Source: a virus
Direction: 5' to 3' (one strand)
DNA length: 64,000 bases
IMG/VR virus record: IMGVR_UViG_3300010399_000031
Coordinates: 179,404 to 243,403 of that record
The translations under genes were made by a program, and so were the position numbers. The notes under the pieces are model-generated. The model did no database searches and was not told the DNA's origin. It saw only the letters and a program-made list of their open reading frames with translations. Every line of letters starts with the position of its first letter. Positions within the stretch are counted from its first letter, which is position 1. Positions 7,341-14,304 of this stretch are shown here, one piece after another.

Positions 7341-7766
7341 ATGCGAATCAGAAAATCTAGACTACTGATGACCTTCGAGGCACTCTGTCATGAGTTAGAA
7401 AAAAGGTCACGCCGAGACATTGATGTGTGTGCTTTTCATACCCGATTAACGGGTAAAACAGCGTACGCACTTTCGATCTCAAAACACGGTCTCTTCGTGG
7501 TGTTATCCCACCCAGAGCAAGCCAAGTATATTCAACTTACCACCATGAAACTGACTGGTGGTGAGACGCGTTATTGTGCCCAAATCCATACCGTCGAAGA
7601 AAATAACGTTATGAAAATGGCGTACCTCACGATGGAATTCTTCTACGAGAGGTTATTTAATGGTAACCTGGGAGAGCTTCGTGACGCGTTTCCTGATTTA
7701 AACCGACACCAGGAAATTGTGACCATTCAATCCCAAGAATTGGACTTGACTGAGTTTCCGACCTGA
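7341..7766 (+). CDS. Small accessory protein, possible paralogue family
   Basis: 141 aa, not recognised. It starts at ATG 7341 after CGGAGATAAG. A basic N-terminal helix (RKSRLLMTFEALCHELEKRSRR) precedes strands (AYALSISKHGLFVVLSH, YIQLTTMKL) and the helix MAYLTMEFFYERLF, which strongly recalls FDILKFFYERV in the gene at 5352. The region is AT-richer than the virion genes. Confidence 0.7.
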   Translation: MRIRKSRLLMTFEALCHELEKRSRRDIDVCAFHTRLTGKTAYALSISKHGLFVVLSHPEQAKYIQLTTMKLTGGETRYCAQIHTVEENNVMKMAYLTMEFFYERLFNGNLGELRDAFPDLNRHQEIVTIQSQELDLTEFPT

Positions 7767-7795
7767 GTGTACGGTCAAACGGGGAGATAAGAAAA

Positions 7796-8218
7796 ATGAA
7801 GACGAACACAGCTTTAAACGTAGGAACGGATAACTTCTGGCAATATGTTTCTCGTAGCGATTACAAAATGGAAACATTTGATCGTGATCGCGCGATGGAG
7901 TATATCCGAAGAAATTGCTTTAATGCGCGCGTCTTTAAATTAGTACTGTTGGGGGCCAACATCGCGTTTAATCAGGTACGTAAAACGGATAAGGAAGTAT
8001 TGGGCTTTTTTGCTGACTTCCATCTAGAACTGGACCATCCTGAAATAGATCACCCAGTTAATCATCGAATCATGATGAAGATGGAAATTCGCCGAGAAGT
8101 CAAAGATTCTAAGGGAAAACTCCCTCCGGTATTTTACGAGATGGCACTCCTGATCAACCACGACGGAATAATCGTCGACGTCGATTATCAGCCATTGGAA
8201 CGTCAACTAGCGAAATAG
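7796..8218 (+). CDS. Small accessory protein
   Basis: 140 aa, not recognised. ATG 7796 follows GGGGAGATAAG, nearly the same ribosome-binding region as the previous gene. It has a helical N-terminus, then strands (FFADFHLELDHP, IMMKMEIRREV, FYEMALLINHDGIIVDVDY). It is soluble and fits the size class of its neighbours. Confidence 0.7.
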   Translation: MKTNTALNVGTDNFWQYVSRSDYKMETFDRDRAMEYIRRNCFNARVFKLVLLGANIAFNQVRKTDKEVLGFFADFHLELDHPEIDHPVNHRIMMKMEIRREVKDSKGKLPPVFYEMALLINHDGIIVDVDYQPLERQLAK

Positions 8219-8249
8219 TCTTCTCGACTACTCCAATAGGGTACCCAAA

Positions 8250-8612
8250 ATGCTAGGTTTAATGCGACAAAGAAAACGTAAATTAAATGACACCGATCCG
8301 CCGCCTAAGCCTCGGTGTATTCCAGAAAACGTTTATATGTGGGGTGGATCATTTTGGGATCCATGGAGAAGTATCTCGACCCCATATGCGCAGCAGCAAA
8401 TGGACGAAGTGATTGCTCAATTTAAGCGTTCCACAAAAACCGCGTCACTGCGTTTCATTCGTTACGGTAGTACCTTAATTGCCGATGCAGGTCAGCGCAG
8501 CTTGCATCTGGAATTCGTTTGGGAAGGCGAACAAGTCGTTGAGATTATCAGTCGCTCACGTCGCTACCCAACGAATAACCAAGGCGATTATCGCACAGCT
8601 TGTTCCCCTTAA
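8250..8612 (+). CDS. Hypothetical protein
   Basis: 120 aa, not recognised. It has a basic N-terminus (LMRQRKRKLND), a proline-rich segment with aromatic residues (YMWGGSFWDPWRS) and a C-terminal beta-rich half. There is no signal peptide. The next gene starts 27 bp downstream of its stop. Confidence 0.65.
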   Translation: MLGLMRQRKRKLNDTDPPPKPRCIPENVYMWGGSFWDPWRSISTPYAQQQMDEVIAQFKRSTKTASLRFIRYGSTLIADAGQRSLHLEFVWEGEQVVEIISRSRRYPTNNQGDYRTACSP

Positions 8613-8638
8613 CTACCTTTAGGAAAAAAGGTTCTGAA

Positions 8639-8896
8639 ATGAAACCCTTGCAAGGACTTGTCCTCGCATTAACTGCTACCATCGTGAGCAGTTCGTATGC
8701 AGTCTCCAAAGATGAAGTAATCCAGGAGGCTGTTAAGAAAGGCGCAATTATCGTTGTGTGCGACAACGGTGTGTGCAAAGACTCTAAGACTCAGGAGATT
8801 TTGGGTCAAGGAGAAAACGGAACATTCCTCCTCTACCCGCCAGGTCATGAGCAGGAAGAAGCACAGACTGCGCGACTCTTAGCTCGCGCTGAGTAG
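8639..8896 (+). CDS. Small secreted (periplasmic) protein
   Basis: 85 aa from ATG 8639, chosen because the AGGAAAAAAGG site precedes it and the protein then begins with a classic type I signal peptide: MKP, a hydrophobic core LQGLVLALTATIVSS and a probable cut after SYA near residue 20. The mature protein is about 65 aa with a CDNGVC pair that could form a disulfide in the periplasm. Its function is unknown; envelope modification or superinfection exclusion are possibilities. Confidence 0.75.
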   Translation: MKPLQGLVLALTATIVSSSYAVSKDEVIQEAVKKGAIIVVCDNGVCKDSKTQEILGQGENGTFLLYPPGHEQEEAQTARLLARAE

Positions 8897-8903
8897 CGTT
8901 TAT

Positions 8904-8931
8904 AGGGGTGGTGTTATCCACCCCTGTTATG
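8904..8931 (+). terminator. Terminator hairpin with TATG
   Basis: AGGGGTGG and CCACCCCT form the stem (8904-8925); TATG follows at 8928-8931. Confidence 0.75.
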
Positions 8932-8951
8932 CTCTTAAGTGAGGAATAACA

Positions 8952-9095
8952 ATGACACTTCCAGAAGAGACAAAAGCCGATAAGGCTTGGGGGCGCTTTG
9001 CGTCGTATTTCCTCTTAATCGTAGTGATGGCATCGGCTGGGGCCTTCTTCTCGTACCAACTCGTGCAATTGTTGTATCCCAGATTTCGTTTCTAA
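8952..9095 (+). CDS. 47-aa single-span membrane protein
   Basis: 47 aa. ATG 8952 follows GAGGAATAAC. A charged N-terminus (PEETKADKAWGRF) is followed by one hydrophobic segment FLLIVVMASAGAFFSYQLVQLL (about residues 19-40) and a short basic tail, suggesting an N-in/C-out inner-membrane anchor. It is bracketed by two hairpin/TATG elements and so is its own small transcription unit. Function is unknown. Confidence 0.7.
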   Translation: MTLPEETKADKAWGRFASYFLLIVVMASAGAFFSYQLVQLLYPRFRF

Positions 9096-9113
9096 GCAAT
9101 ACCTTGACCGGTT

Positions 9114-9151
9114 AAAAGCACACTGGCCGAAAAGGTTGGTGTGCTTTTATG
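9114..9151 (+). terminator. Terminator hairpin with TATG
   Basis: AAAAGCACAC (9114-9123) pairs with GTGTGCTTTT (9139-9148), then TATG at 9148-9151. Confidence 0.75.
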
Positions 9152-9210
9152 CCGTCAATTGTGTGTAGACTTATTTTTTTGTCTTTAACTATACACGATT
9201 CGGGGGTGGT

Positions 9211-9663
9211 ATGGGTCTGTGGAAATTCTTTAAGCGCTTCTGGCATGACCAGATCACTACTCCGAATGGCGACATCGATGGTTCACGAGTCGGTCTACTC
9301 ATTGTCCTTATTGGTGCTGCGTACTATATCTACTTTGCCTACTACGCTATCGTCATCAAAGGGCAAGCCTGGGATCCCAGTGCCTATGGTGATGGTTTGG
9401 TGAAGGTAGGGGCGGCCCTTTTGGCAGCAGCCACTGGAGTGGGTATTAAAAGTGGTGCGGAAGTGCCGTACAACCCTACTATCGCCGCAGCTAACTTCCC
9501 CAATGACCCAGGTGTACAAGCAGCGGTAAATGGCGCTGCACAAGGGGTACAAATGACCCTCGATGGTGTGAGTAACCTTGCTCAAGACGAGCTAAACCAA
9601 GCTCAAACCTTTGCTGGCAAGCTCAAGACCGTCTGGCAAGCTATCAAGGGTATTTTCAAATAG
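9211..9663 (+). CDS. Membrane protein, holin-like layout
   Basis: 150 aa starting at ATG 9211 after CGGGGGTGGT. Two hydrophobic stretches at about residues 27-50 (VGLLIVLIGAAYYIYFAYYAIVI) and 62-80 (GLVKVGAALLAAATGVGI) surround the segment WDPSAYGDG, a pattern seen in many small phage membrane proteins. The C-terminal 60 residues are soluble and helical. It could be a holin-like or virion-associated membrane protein; the evidence is topology only. Confidence 0.6.
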   Translation: MGLWKFFKRFWHDQITTPNGDIDGSRVGLLIVLIGAAYYIYFAYYAIVIKGQAWDPSAYGDGLVKVGAALLAAATGVGIKSGAEVPYNPTIAAANFPNDPGVQAAVNGAAQGVQMTLDGVSNLAQDELNQAQTFAGKLKTVWQAIKGIFK

Positions 9664-9672
9664 GAGGATTTC

Positions 9673-9930
9673 ATGCCGTCCAAAACACCGGAGCAAGCCA
9701 AGTTCATGCGTGCGGCTTGTCACGATAAGAAAATCGCCGATGCACACCACATCAGACATGACGTGGCGTGTGAGTTTGTCAAAGCTGACCAAGCCAAAGC
9801 GCGAAGCGAGAAGGCCAAAGCAAGCACTGGCAAACCGGCGCGCGAGAGCATGACCGTTTCCCCGAGTGCCTCGGTCTCCAGCACCGGCTATGTTCAACCG
9901 AATGGCGCGCCGCCGTTCAAAACGTTTTGA
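9673..9930 (+). CDS. Small basic phage protein
   Basis: 85 aa, starting at ATG 9673 after TAGGAGGATTTC. The N-terminus MPSKTPEQAKFMRAACHDKK resembles a widespread family of small phage proteins that begin with a lysine-rich SKxQxxFM motif and are often near structural genes. A helical, lysine/alanine-rich middle is followed by a Ser/Pro-rich flexible tail. It may bind nucleic acid; the function is not established. Confidence 0.65.
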   Translation: MPSKTPEQAKFMRAACHDKKIADAHHIRHDVACEFVKADQAKARSEKAKASTGKPARESMTVSPSASVSSTGYVQPNGAPPFKTF

Positions 9931-9937
9931 GGTTTAC

Positions 9938-10018
9938 ATGCATCCTTTGATCCAAGGTTGGTACATGTACGATTTCATGGTACGCAGCATGTTTGCTGCG
10001 TGCTGGGGAGTCTTCTAA
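9938..10018 (+). CDS. Possible 26-aa leader peptide
   Basis: 26 codons from ATG 9938 after GAGG; the stop TAA shares its last A with the ATG of the next gene (TAATG), typical of translational coupling. It is rich in Met, Tyr and Trp. A small hairpin (CGCAGC/GCTGCG) lies inside it. It could be a leader controlling the next gene or chance. Confidence 0.35.
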   Translation: MHPLIQGWYMYDFMVRSMFAACWGVF

Positions 10019-10434
10019 TGGCTACTCCGCAAAAAGACGTGGCTGCTCTTTACATGCCGCCACGCGGTGCGCAGATCTACGGGATGACAGGCTACACAGC
10101 GTATAACTGCACCATCGTCAGTGTACTTGCCACTGGGGTGGAAAAACCCTTGGTGAATGCATTCGTGCGAGTACCAGCAGGTAGCGGTCCCTATTCGGTG
10201 TGGGTAACAGAACAAGTACCCTATGTGGATAGCGATACCGACACATCTCTTGTTCCCCCGAATGGCGGTTACGTGGCACCAGTTGGTTTTGTCATTCCAG
10301 CACCGCCTGTTGTGGAGCCAGTCACCGATTCGAACGGTAATGTGATTTTGCCCGATCAGAACATCTGGGCTCACCCGGACACAACACCGACCACGACAAC
10401 GCTCAATTCGCCAGTCGTGTTGCCGTACACCTGA
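10018..10434 (+). CDS. Hypothetical, probably virion-associated protein
   Basis: 138 aa from ATG 10018 (GGGGAG site upstream). It is Pro/Thr/Val-rich and beta-like, without charged helices; the middle alternates VPPNGGYVAPVGFVIPAPP. That composition suggests a small structural or decoration protein. No known family was recognised. Confidence 0.6.
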   Translation: MATPQKDVAALYMPPRGAQIYGMTGYTAYNCTIVSVLATGVEKPLVNAFVRVPAGSGPYSVWVTEQVPYVDSDTDTSLVPPNGGYVAPVGFVIPAPPVVEPVTDSNGNVILPDQNIWAHPDTTPTTTTLNSPVVLPYT

Positions 10435-10497
10435 TTTTCCATTCCTACTTTCCGGTAGGCTCACGTAGTCCCCTCTTCTTATCTTTTTGAGGACATC

Positions 10498-11142
10498 ATG
10501 TCTGGAACCACCACCGCAGTGAACAACTCCGCCGCGCTGTTTTTCAAACAGTTCAAAGAAACTCCCATCACCGACCTCACCAAAGCACTGTCGTGTACGA
10601 TCGTCGACGTCAAGCCTGGCGGCAAGCGTGTCGATGTGATGGTGCGTGATACCACCAACGCAAAGAACGTGGCGGGTCAGTACGTCGTGCGTAACGTGCC
10701 GTTCATTGGCGACGGCTCGCCTTCGCCGAGCGAAGGTTATTTCGTGACCCCGACGGACTACACGTTCCCGGTGGCCGCCACGCCGCCGTCGAGTGTCGCT
10801 TTCGCAGCTGGTACGGCCGGTACGTTGGCAACCGCTACGTACGGATATCGCATCTCAGCGACGGACGCTTTCGGTGAAACGCTGGCTTCGACCGAAGTCA
10901 CCGTCGATGTAACTGGTCCGAACGGGAGCGCAACGGGTACGTGGACCAATTCGACGGGCACGACCGGTATCAAGGTGTATGGTCGCACGGCAGGTTCAGA
11001 GCAACTACTGGCCACGCTTGGCGCGGTCGAAACCTGGACCGATACGGGCGCTGGTACGCCCAGTGGTGCATTGCCCACGGCCGCGTCGCACACGCCGGCA
11101 CTCGGTAGCGTGAACCAAAACGGTACGAGCGTCGCCGAGTAA
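10498..11142 (+). CDS. Probable structural protein with Ig/FN3-like domain
   Basis: 214 aa. The second half (about residues 95-200) has the pattern of phage fibronectin/Ig-like modules: GTLATATYGYRISATDAFGE, then TGIKVYGRTAGSEQLLATLG, and WTDTGAGTPSGALPTA. Such modules occur on phage decoration and tail proteins and bind surfaces weakly. Codon use is clearly more GC-rich than in the small genes to the left and like that of the capsid gene, which suggests a highly expressed virion protein. Confidence 0.65.
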   Translation: MSGTTTAVNNSAALFFKQFKETPITDLTKALSCTIVDVKPGGKRVDVMVRDTTNAKNVAGQYVVRNVPFIGDGSPSPSEGYFVTPTDYTFPVAATPPSSVAFAAGTAGTLATATYGYRISATDAFGETLASTEVTVDVTGPNGSATGTWTNSTGTTGIKVYGRTAGSEQLLATLGAVETWTDTGAGTPSGALPTAASHTPALGSVNQNGTSVAE

Positions 11143-11174
11143 GCTTTCACGTCTTTTGCGGTACGGGGGCAATC

Positions 11175-11456
11175 ATGTTGGGCAAACGTGTAGCTACAAA
11201 AGAGGATGGGTTCTTACCCAACCTCACCGAACCCGGTAGTTATGGCCGCGCCACCGCTAAGCGAGTCCAAGGTACTTTCGCCTCATGGTGGAACGTCGTG
11301 GCTCCTGATGGTAGCGTTGTAGAGTTAAACCCGGCCATCCACCAAGTCAACGAGCACGACGACGGCACCATTACGGTGTGGCCCTCGATTGTGACTCGCT
11401 CTTGGCATGGGTGGCTTATCGGCGGTGTTTGGAAAGAGCACAGACCCAGACAGTGA
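11175..11456 (+). CDS. DUF6527-like small protein
   Basis: 93 aa. The segment TFASWWNVVAPDGSVVELNPAIHQV and the ending VWPSIVTRSWHGWLIGGVWK match a small phage protein family with the layout of DUF6527 (my recollection; not searched). It lacks cysteines, in contrast to the related-looking protein at 11834. A terminator follows at 11466. Function is unknown. Confidence 0.65.
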   Translation: MLGKRVATKEDGFLPNLTEPGSYGRATAKRVQGTFASWWNVVAPDGSVVELNPAIHQVNEHDDGTITVWPSIVTRSWHGWLIGGVWKEHRPRQ

Positions 11457-11465
11457 TCGTGCGAG

Positions 11466-11491
11466 AGGGGAGCTTCGGCTCCCCTTTTATT
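11466..11491 (+). terminator. Rho-independent terminator
   Basis: AGGGGAGC, TTCG loop, GCTCCCCT, then TTTTATTT. Confidence 0.85.
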
Positions 11492-11508
11492 TCCCTAAGA
11501 GAGTTAGC

Positions 11509-11853
11509 ATGTATAAAACTGAAAAAGGACAAGTGGTAATAGCCGGGGATTGGCGACCCTTTCGTACCGCAATTGAAAAGGCGATGAAGGAAGAGGGAAT
11601 CGAGAAAGAAGTCTCGGAAGATGGCTCAAGCTCCAGTATCCCGCAACAGATTTGGAATATTGGCTGCTTAAGTATTCTGAACTACTTGGAGGCAAAGCAA
11701 CGCCACTGTGGGGATTGTAAGAAACCACTCACAGAAGGTGAAGACATCCGTTGTCTGGATTGTAAGTGGCTCATGTGTCCGGCATGTGCTGAAAGACACT
11801 TTTGGCCTAACGACCGACCCAAGGGAGAAACACATGGGATTGCGCCAAGGTAA
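11509..11853 (+). CDS. Zinc-ribbon-like hypothetical protein
   Basis: 114 aa from ATG 11509. The C-terminal half carries CGDC at about residues 64-67 and CLDC and CPAC later, with a terminal ERH, the spacing of a double treble-clef or RING/LIM-like zinc site. The N-terminal half is helical. Its end overlaps the next gene by 20 bp. It may bind nucleic acid or protein; no catalytic site is visible. Confidence 0.65.
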   Translation: MYKTEKGQVVIAGDWRPFRTAIEKAMKEEGIEKEVSEDGSSSSIPQQIWNIGCLSILNYLEAKQRHCGDCKKPLTEGEDIRCLDCKWLMCPACAERHFWPNDRPKGETHGIAPR

Positions 11854-12142
11854 GACCGTCTACGAGATGCGTGAGGGTATGTTCTATTTTGAATGCCCAG
11901 GATGTAAGTACGGTCACGCTTTTTATACCAAGAACGGACCCATTTCAAATGGGGTAGAACAGAACTGGACGTTTAATGGAGATCTGGATAAGCCGACCAT
12001 ACGACCCAGTCTTGATGTATGTCGAGATGACCCGACGCATCGATGTCACTCGTGGATTACTGATGGGAAAATTACCTTCCTCGGTGATTGTTTTCACAGT
12101 TTAAAAGGGCAGACTCTCGACATACCAGAGCTTGAAGATTGA
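11834..12142 (+). CDS. DUF6527-like Cys-containing protein
   Basis: 102 aa from ATG 11834, preceded by AAGGGAGAAA. It contains FECPGCKYGHAF, WTFNGDLDKPTIRPSLDV, a CHSWITDGKITFLGDC segment and a terminal LKGQTLDIPELED. This ordered set of motifs is that of the DUF6527 family of phage proteins (recalled), with a CxxC plus His/Cys pair suited to one zinc ion. It overlaps the previous gene by 20 bp. Function is unknown. Confidence 0.7.
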   Translation: MGLRQGKTVYEMREGMFYFECPGCKYGHAFYTKNGPISNGVEQNWTFNGDLDKPTIRPSLDVCRDDPTHRCHSWITDGKITFLGDCFHSLKGQTLDIPELED

Positions 12143-12226
12143 GAAATGAAAAACTATACACCAAGTTTATCCTCTGAAGGGACGAACTGTTCCCATTTCA
12201 GATTTTGAAGATTAGGAGAATCAAAA

Positions 12227-12337
12227 ATGCGATACGTCCAAGTGGCAATGGAAACGAACAAAGGTACTATCGTGCTCGAACTCGATCAAGAGAAAGCACC
12301 GAAGACGGTGGAGAACTTTCTAAAGTATGTCGAGTGA
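12227..12337 (+). CDS. 36-aa cyclophilin N-terminal fragment
   Basis: 36 aa. ATG 12227 has a strong AGGAGA site eight bases upstream. The sequence reads TNKGTIVLELDQEKAPKTVENF then LKYVE and stops; this is the first beta-hairpin and helix of the cyclophilin (PpiB-type) peptidyl-prolyl isomerase fold, which normally continues for about 130 further residues with the active site. All catalytic residues are therefore missing. The site and the 11-bp overlap with the next gene argue that it is translated rather than merely decayed. It could be a remnant, or a mini-protein derived from cyclophilin. Confidence 0.6.
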   Translation: MRYVQVAMETNKGTIVLELDQEKAPKTVENFLKYVE

Positions 12338-12500
12338 CATCATCGAGAGATGGTTAAAAGCCGTCCGGGAGGTTTTCCCCAATGTAGGAACGGGAGAACC
12401 TCTTCGAACCATTCAAGAGGTCCGGGTCGCGCAAAAACCCCCGGTTGTCGATTCTAAACCGACTACGGCCGTCATCTTACCTTTCGTGAGAAAATCATGA
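12327..12500 (+). CDS. 57-aa hypothetical protein
   Basis: 57 aa, beginning MSSDIIERWLKAVREVF at ATG 12327 inside the end of the cyclophilin fragment and ending in an ATGA overlap with the gene at 12497. One amphipathic helix is followed by a Pro/Val-rich tail. The coupling at both ends supports expression. Not recognised. Confidence 0.55.
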   Translation: MSSDIIERWLKAVREVFPNVGTGEPLRTIQEVRVAQKPPVVDSKPTTAVILPFVRKS

Positions 12501-12808
12501 ATACAAAGCTCGATCGTGCAATTGATGCTTTCCTCAACGTGTACGGCGACTTGGAAGGGCTGGAGCGCGCGCAATTCCACGCGATTCTGGCCGACCATTT
12601 AGCCGACGCTATCTCGGATGCAGAGAATGCGGTACAAGCCGTTGCACTCACGGAGCATCGGCGTACGCTGCATACGGTACCGACAGCGCTTGATTGTCTT
12701 GCCAAAGAAGTCGTCGCACGACAAACCAACGCAGCAGTCGAATGGTTACTCAATGCGCATAACCCTGTCGGTTCTGAATTGGAATGCGCGCGGTTTATTT
12801 CTCATTGA
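12497..12808 (+). CDS. Hypothetical protein
   Basis: 103 aa, not recognised. It is all-helical by composition, with alternating Ala/Leu and acidic residues (AILADHLADAISDAENAVQAVAL). It lies in a coupled run 12227-12808 and is followed after 21 bp by the SLOG-like gene with a GGAAGGAGA site. Confidence 0.65.
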   Translation: MNTKLDRAIDAFLNVYGDLEGLERAQFHAILADHLADAISDAENAVQAVALTEHRRTLHTVPTALDCLAKEVVARQTNAAVEWLLNAHNPVGSELECARFISH

Positions 12809-12829
12809 ACCGGGTAGGAAGGAGACTTA

Positions 12830-13369
12830 ATGCTCACAATCGTCGAGCATCATTCTAGCAGTTATGGTCCAAGGACGTTTCATAACGCAAAAGCTGCTGA
12901 TTTGACAGTGGCCATTGCGGTGGATTACTCCACATTTGGTGAAAAGCTCACCATGAAAGCGGCAGGCTCGCACTTTATCGCTTGTCCGTTTAAGACGGAT
13001 GCTTTAACCAATGCCAGAGAGCTTTATAAGTCGCTGTACCGCTGGCGTGCCTCAGTACTCAATGTGGCCGGTAACGGGATGTCTACGTTTGTCAAACATG
13101 ACGTAACGCAAGAACAAGTGAATCAGTACATCTTTGATATCCTCTCGACTGTGCACAAACATTACCCTCTAGCTGGGATTGTATCTGGGGGTCAAACGGG
13201 TGCCGATATTGCAGGTGCAGCCGTGGGGTACAAGTTGGGCATTGCTACGACTGTGACATTGCCCCATGGGTTTAAACAGCGCGATACAACAGGTGTCGAT
13301 AGCAACCACACTCAAAAAGAGATTCGCCAGCAGATCCTTGATTTCGCAGAGAAAATTTACGCTGCGTGA
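12830..13369 (+). CDS. SLOG-superfamily-like nucleotide-binding protein
   Basis: 179 aa. Residues 115-150 contain GIVSGGQTGADIAGAAVGYKLG followed by PHGFKQRD. The SGGQTGAD loop followed by a helix and PxGF is the signature of SLOG/YpsA-like and putative molybdenum-carrier-like Rossmann proteins, which bind nucleotides or their derivatives. The N-terminal 100 residues are less typical (a beta-rich AVDYSTFGEKLTM segment). In phages, SLOG proteins may handle signalling nucleotides or NAD derivatives; the substrate is unknown. It is the last gene before the long RNA-rich region. Confidence 0.7.
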   Translation: MLTIVEHHSSSYGPRTFHNAKAADLTVAIAVDYSTFGEKLTMKAAGSHFIACPFKTDALTNARELYKSLYRWRASVLNVAGNGMSTFVKHDVTQEQVNQYIFDILSTVHKHYPLAGIVSGGQTGADIAGAAVGYKLGIATTVTLPHGFKQRDTTGVDSNHTQKEIRQQILDFAEKIYAA

Positions 13370-13860
13370 AATAATGTGCGAGAAACCATTGATGCGCAGT
13401 GTAGAGCCAGTGTACCCAGCTGAGGGAGAGGGGTTAAGCAGCTGGGGCGACTTGACACATGCTGATGCCCTCCATCATCATCGATGTTTCTGGGTAATAC
13501 CACTGCACGGCTGCGGTGCAGGCGCATGGGCGAGGGGTATCCACTCCCGGACGGAGAGTCTAGACAGTATAGGCTTTGTTGGGTTCGAATCCCAACCTTG
13601 GCCTCAGCGACAGCAGAAGGATTGTGAGGAAGGCTAGGGAATCGATGATCCCAGCAGCGAATACCCCGTTTGCTGCCGAGTCGTAGTAACTGATCCTCGT
13701 GATGGGACGAGGTGTTGGTTGGCTCATTGCAGGTTCAATTCCTGCCCTTAACCTCGTTTTCTTTAGACCACTTAAGTGGCACATTGTTGGGTCTCGCCTT
13801 CACTGTTTCACTCCTGGGCGACTGCCATGACTTGACGATGCGCCAACCTAAGTAGTTTCT
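13370..13860 (+). ncRNA. Candidate structured RNA with tRNA-like T-arms
   Basis: No convincing gene. The stretch holds several perfect helices: CTGCAC/GTGCAG (13503-13508 with 13516-13521), GCAGC/GCTGC within 13654-13678, and CCTCGT/ACGAGG (13695-13700 with 13707-13712). Two T-arm-like hairpins occur, TTGGGTTCGAATCCCAA near 13577-13593 and GCAGGTTCAATTCCTGC near 13727-13743; each is followed by CCTTnnCCTC. GAGGGGTTAAG near 13428 can close the region by pairing with CTTAACCTC near 13747. ACGAGGT at 13707 can also pair with ACCTCGT near 13751, so two folds compete. No complete canonical tRNA could be drawn here. Confidence 0.45.
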
Positions 13861-13869
13861 TGTAGTAGA

Positions 13870-13954
13870 CCCGAGGTAGCTCAGTCTGGTAGAGCGGCGT
13901 CTGTCCGGCCGGTAAAGACGCAGGTCGGTGGTTCAAATCCATCCCGAGGGGCCA
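13870..13954 (+). tRNA. tRNA with expanded anticodon loop
   Basis: 85 nt with encoded CCA (13952-13954). The D-arm GCTC/GAGC, anticodon stem GCGTC/GACGC, variable AGGTC and T-arm GGTGG-TTCAAAT-CCATC are all in place. Two features are odd. The acceptor stem CCCGAGG/CCGAGGG has a tandem G-A/A-G mismatch in its middle. The anticodon loop has 15 bases instead of 7, as if eight bases (a CCGGCCGG palindrome) were inserted. The isotype cannot be assigned. It may be processed, act as a pseudo-tRNA or be a decoy. Confidence 0.75.
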
Positions 13955-14013
13955 ATTTCGATAGTATCTGTAACACCCACGGCAGAGATGCCACTTACTA
14001 GGACTAGACCATC

Positions 14014-14304
14014 ATGTTGTATTTGAAAGTAATGTCGAATGAAGATTTACCGGATACCGATCCGCTTAAGGATTTCAGCATCATTCCGATCAATAACACT
14101 GATCGATTGGTGTTTGTGAAGGACCAGTCTTATCCTGAAACGGATGTGCACTGGTGTGCGCTGATTGGTCCTCACGCAGGGTCGAACCAGGATGGATTTG
14201 ACATTCCCAGTCACGACAAAGACCGAGTGGTCCCCTTAACTGGCAACGCCTATGTTTTGAACGAGCAAGGCAAAACCATCGCCAGTCACGGTGTCGTGAA
14301 ATAA
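14014..14304 (+). CDS. Small hypothetical protein
   Basis: 96 aa, not recognised, starting at ATG 14014 (another ATG six codons later is possible; neither has a strong site). The sequence is acidic and mixed, with TDRLVFVKDQSYPETDVHWCALIG in the middle. It sits between the tRNA and a long structured, gene-free stretch. Confidence 0.55.
   Translation: MLYLKVMSNEDLPDTDPLKDFSIIPINNTDRLVFVKDQSYPETDVHWCALIGPHAGSNQDGFDIPSHDKDRVVPLTGNAYVLNEQGKTIASHGVVK

Noticed and set aside
13430-13760. tRNA interrupted by a group I intron
   Set aside because: A weak acceptor match exists between about 13434 and 13750, but no D-arm, anticodon arm or intron core motif could be found.
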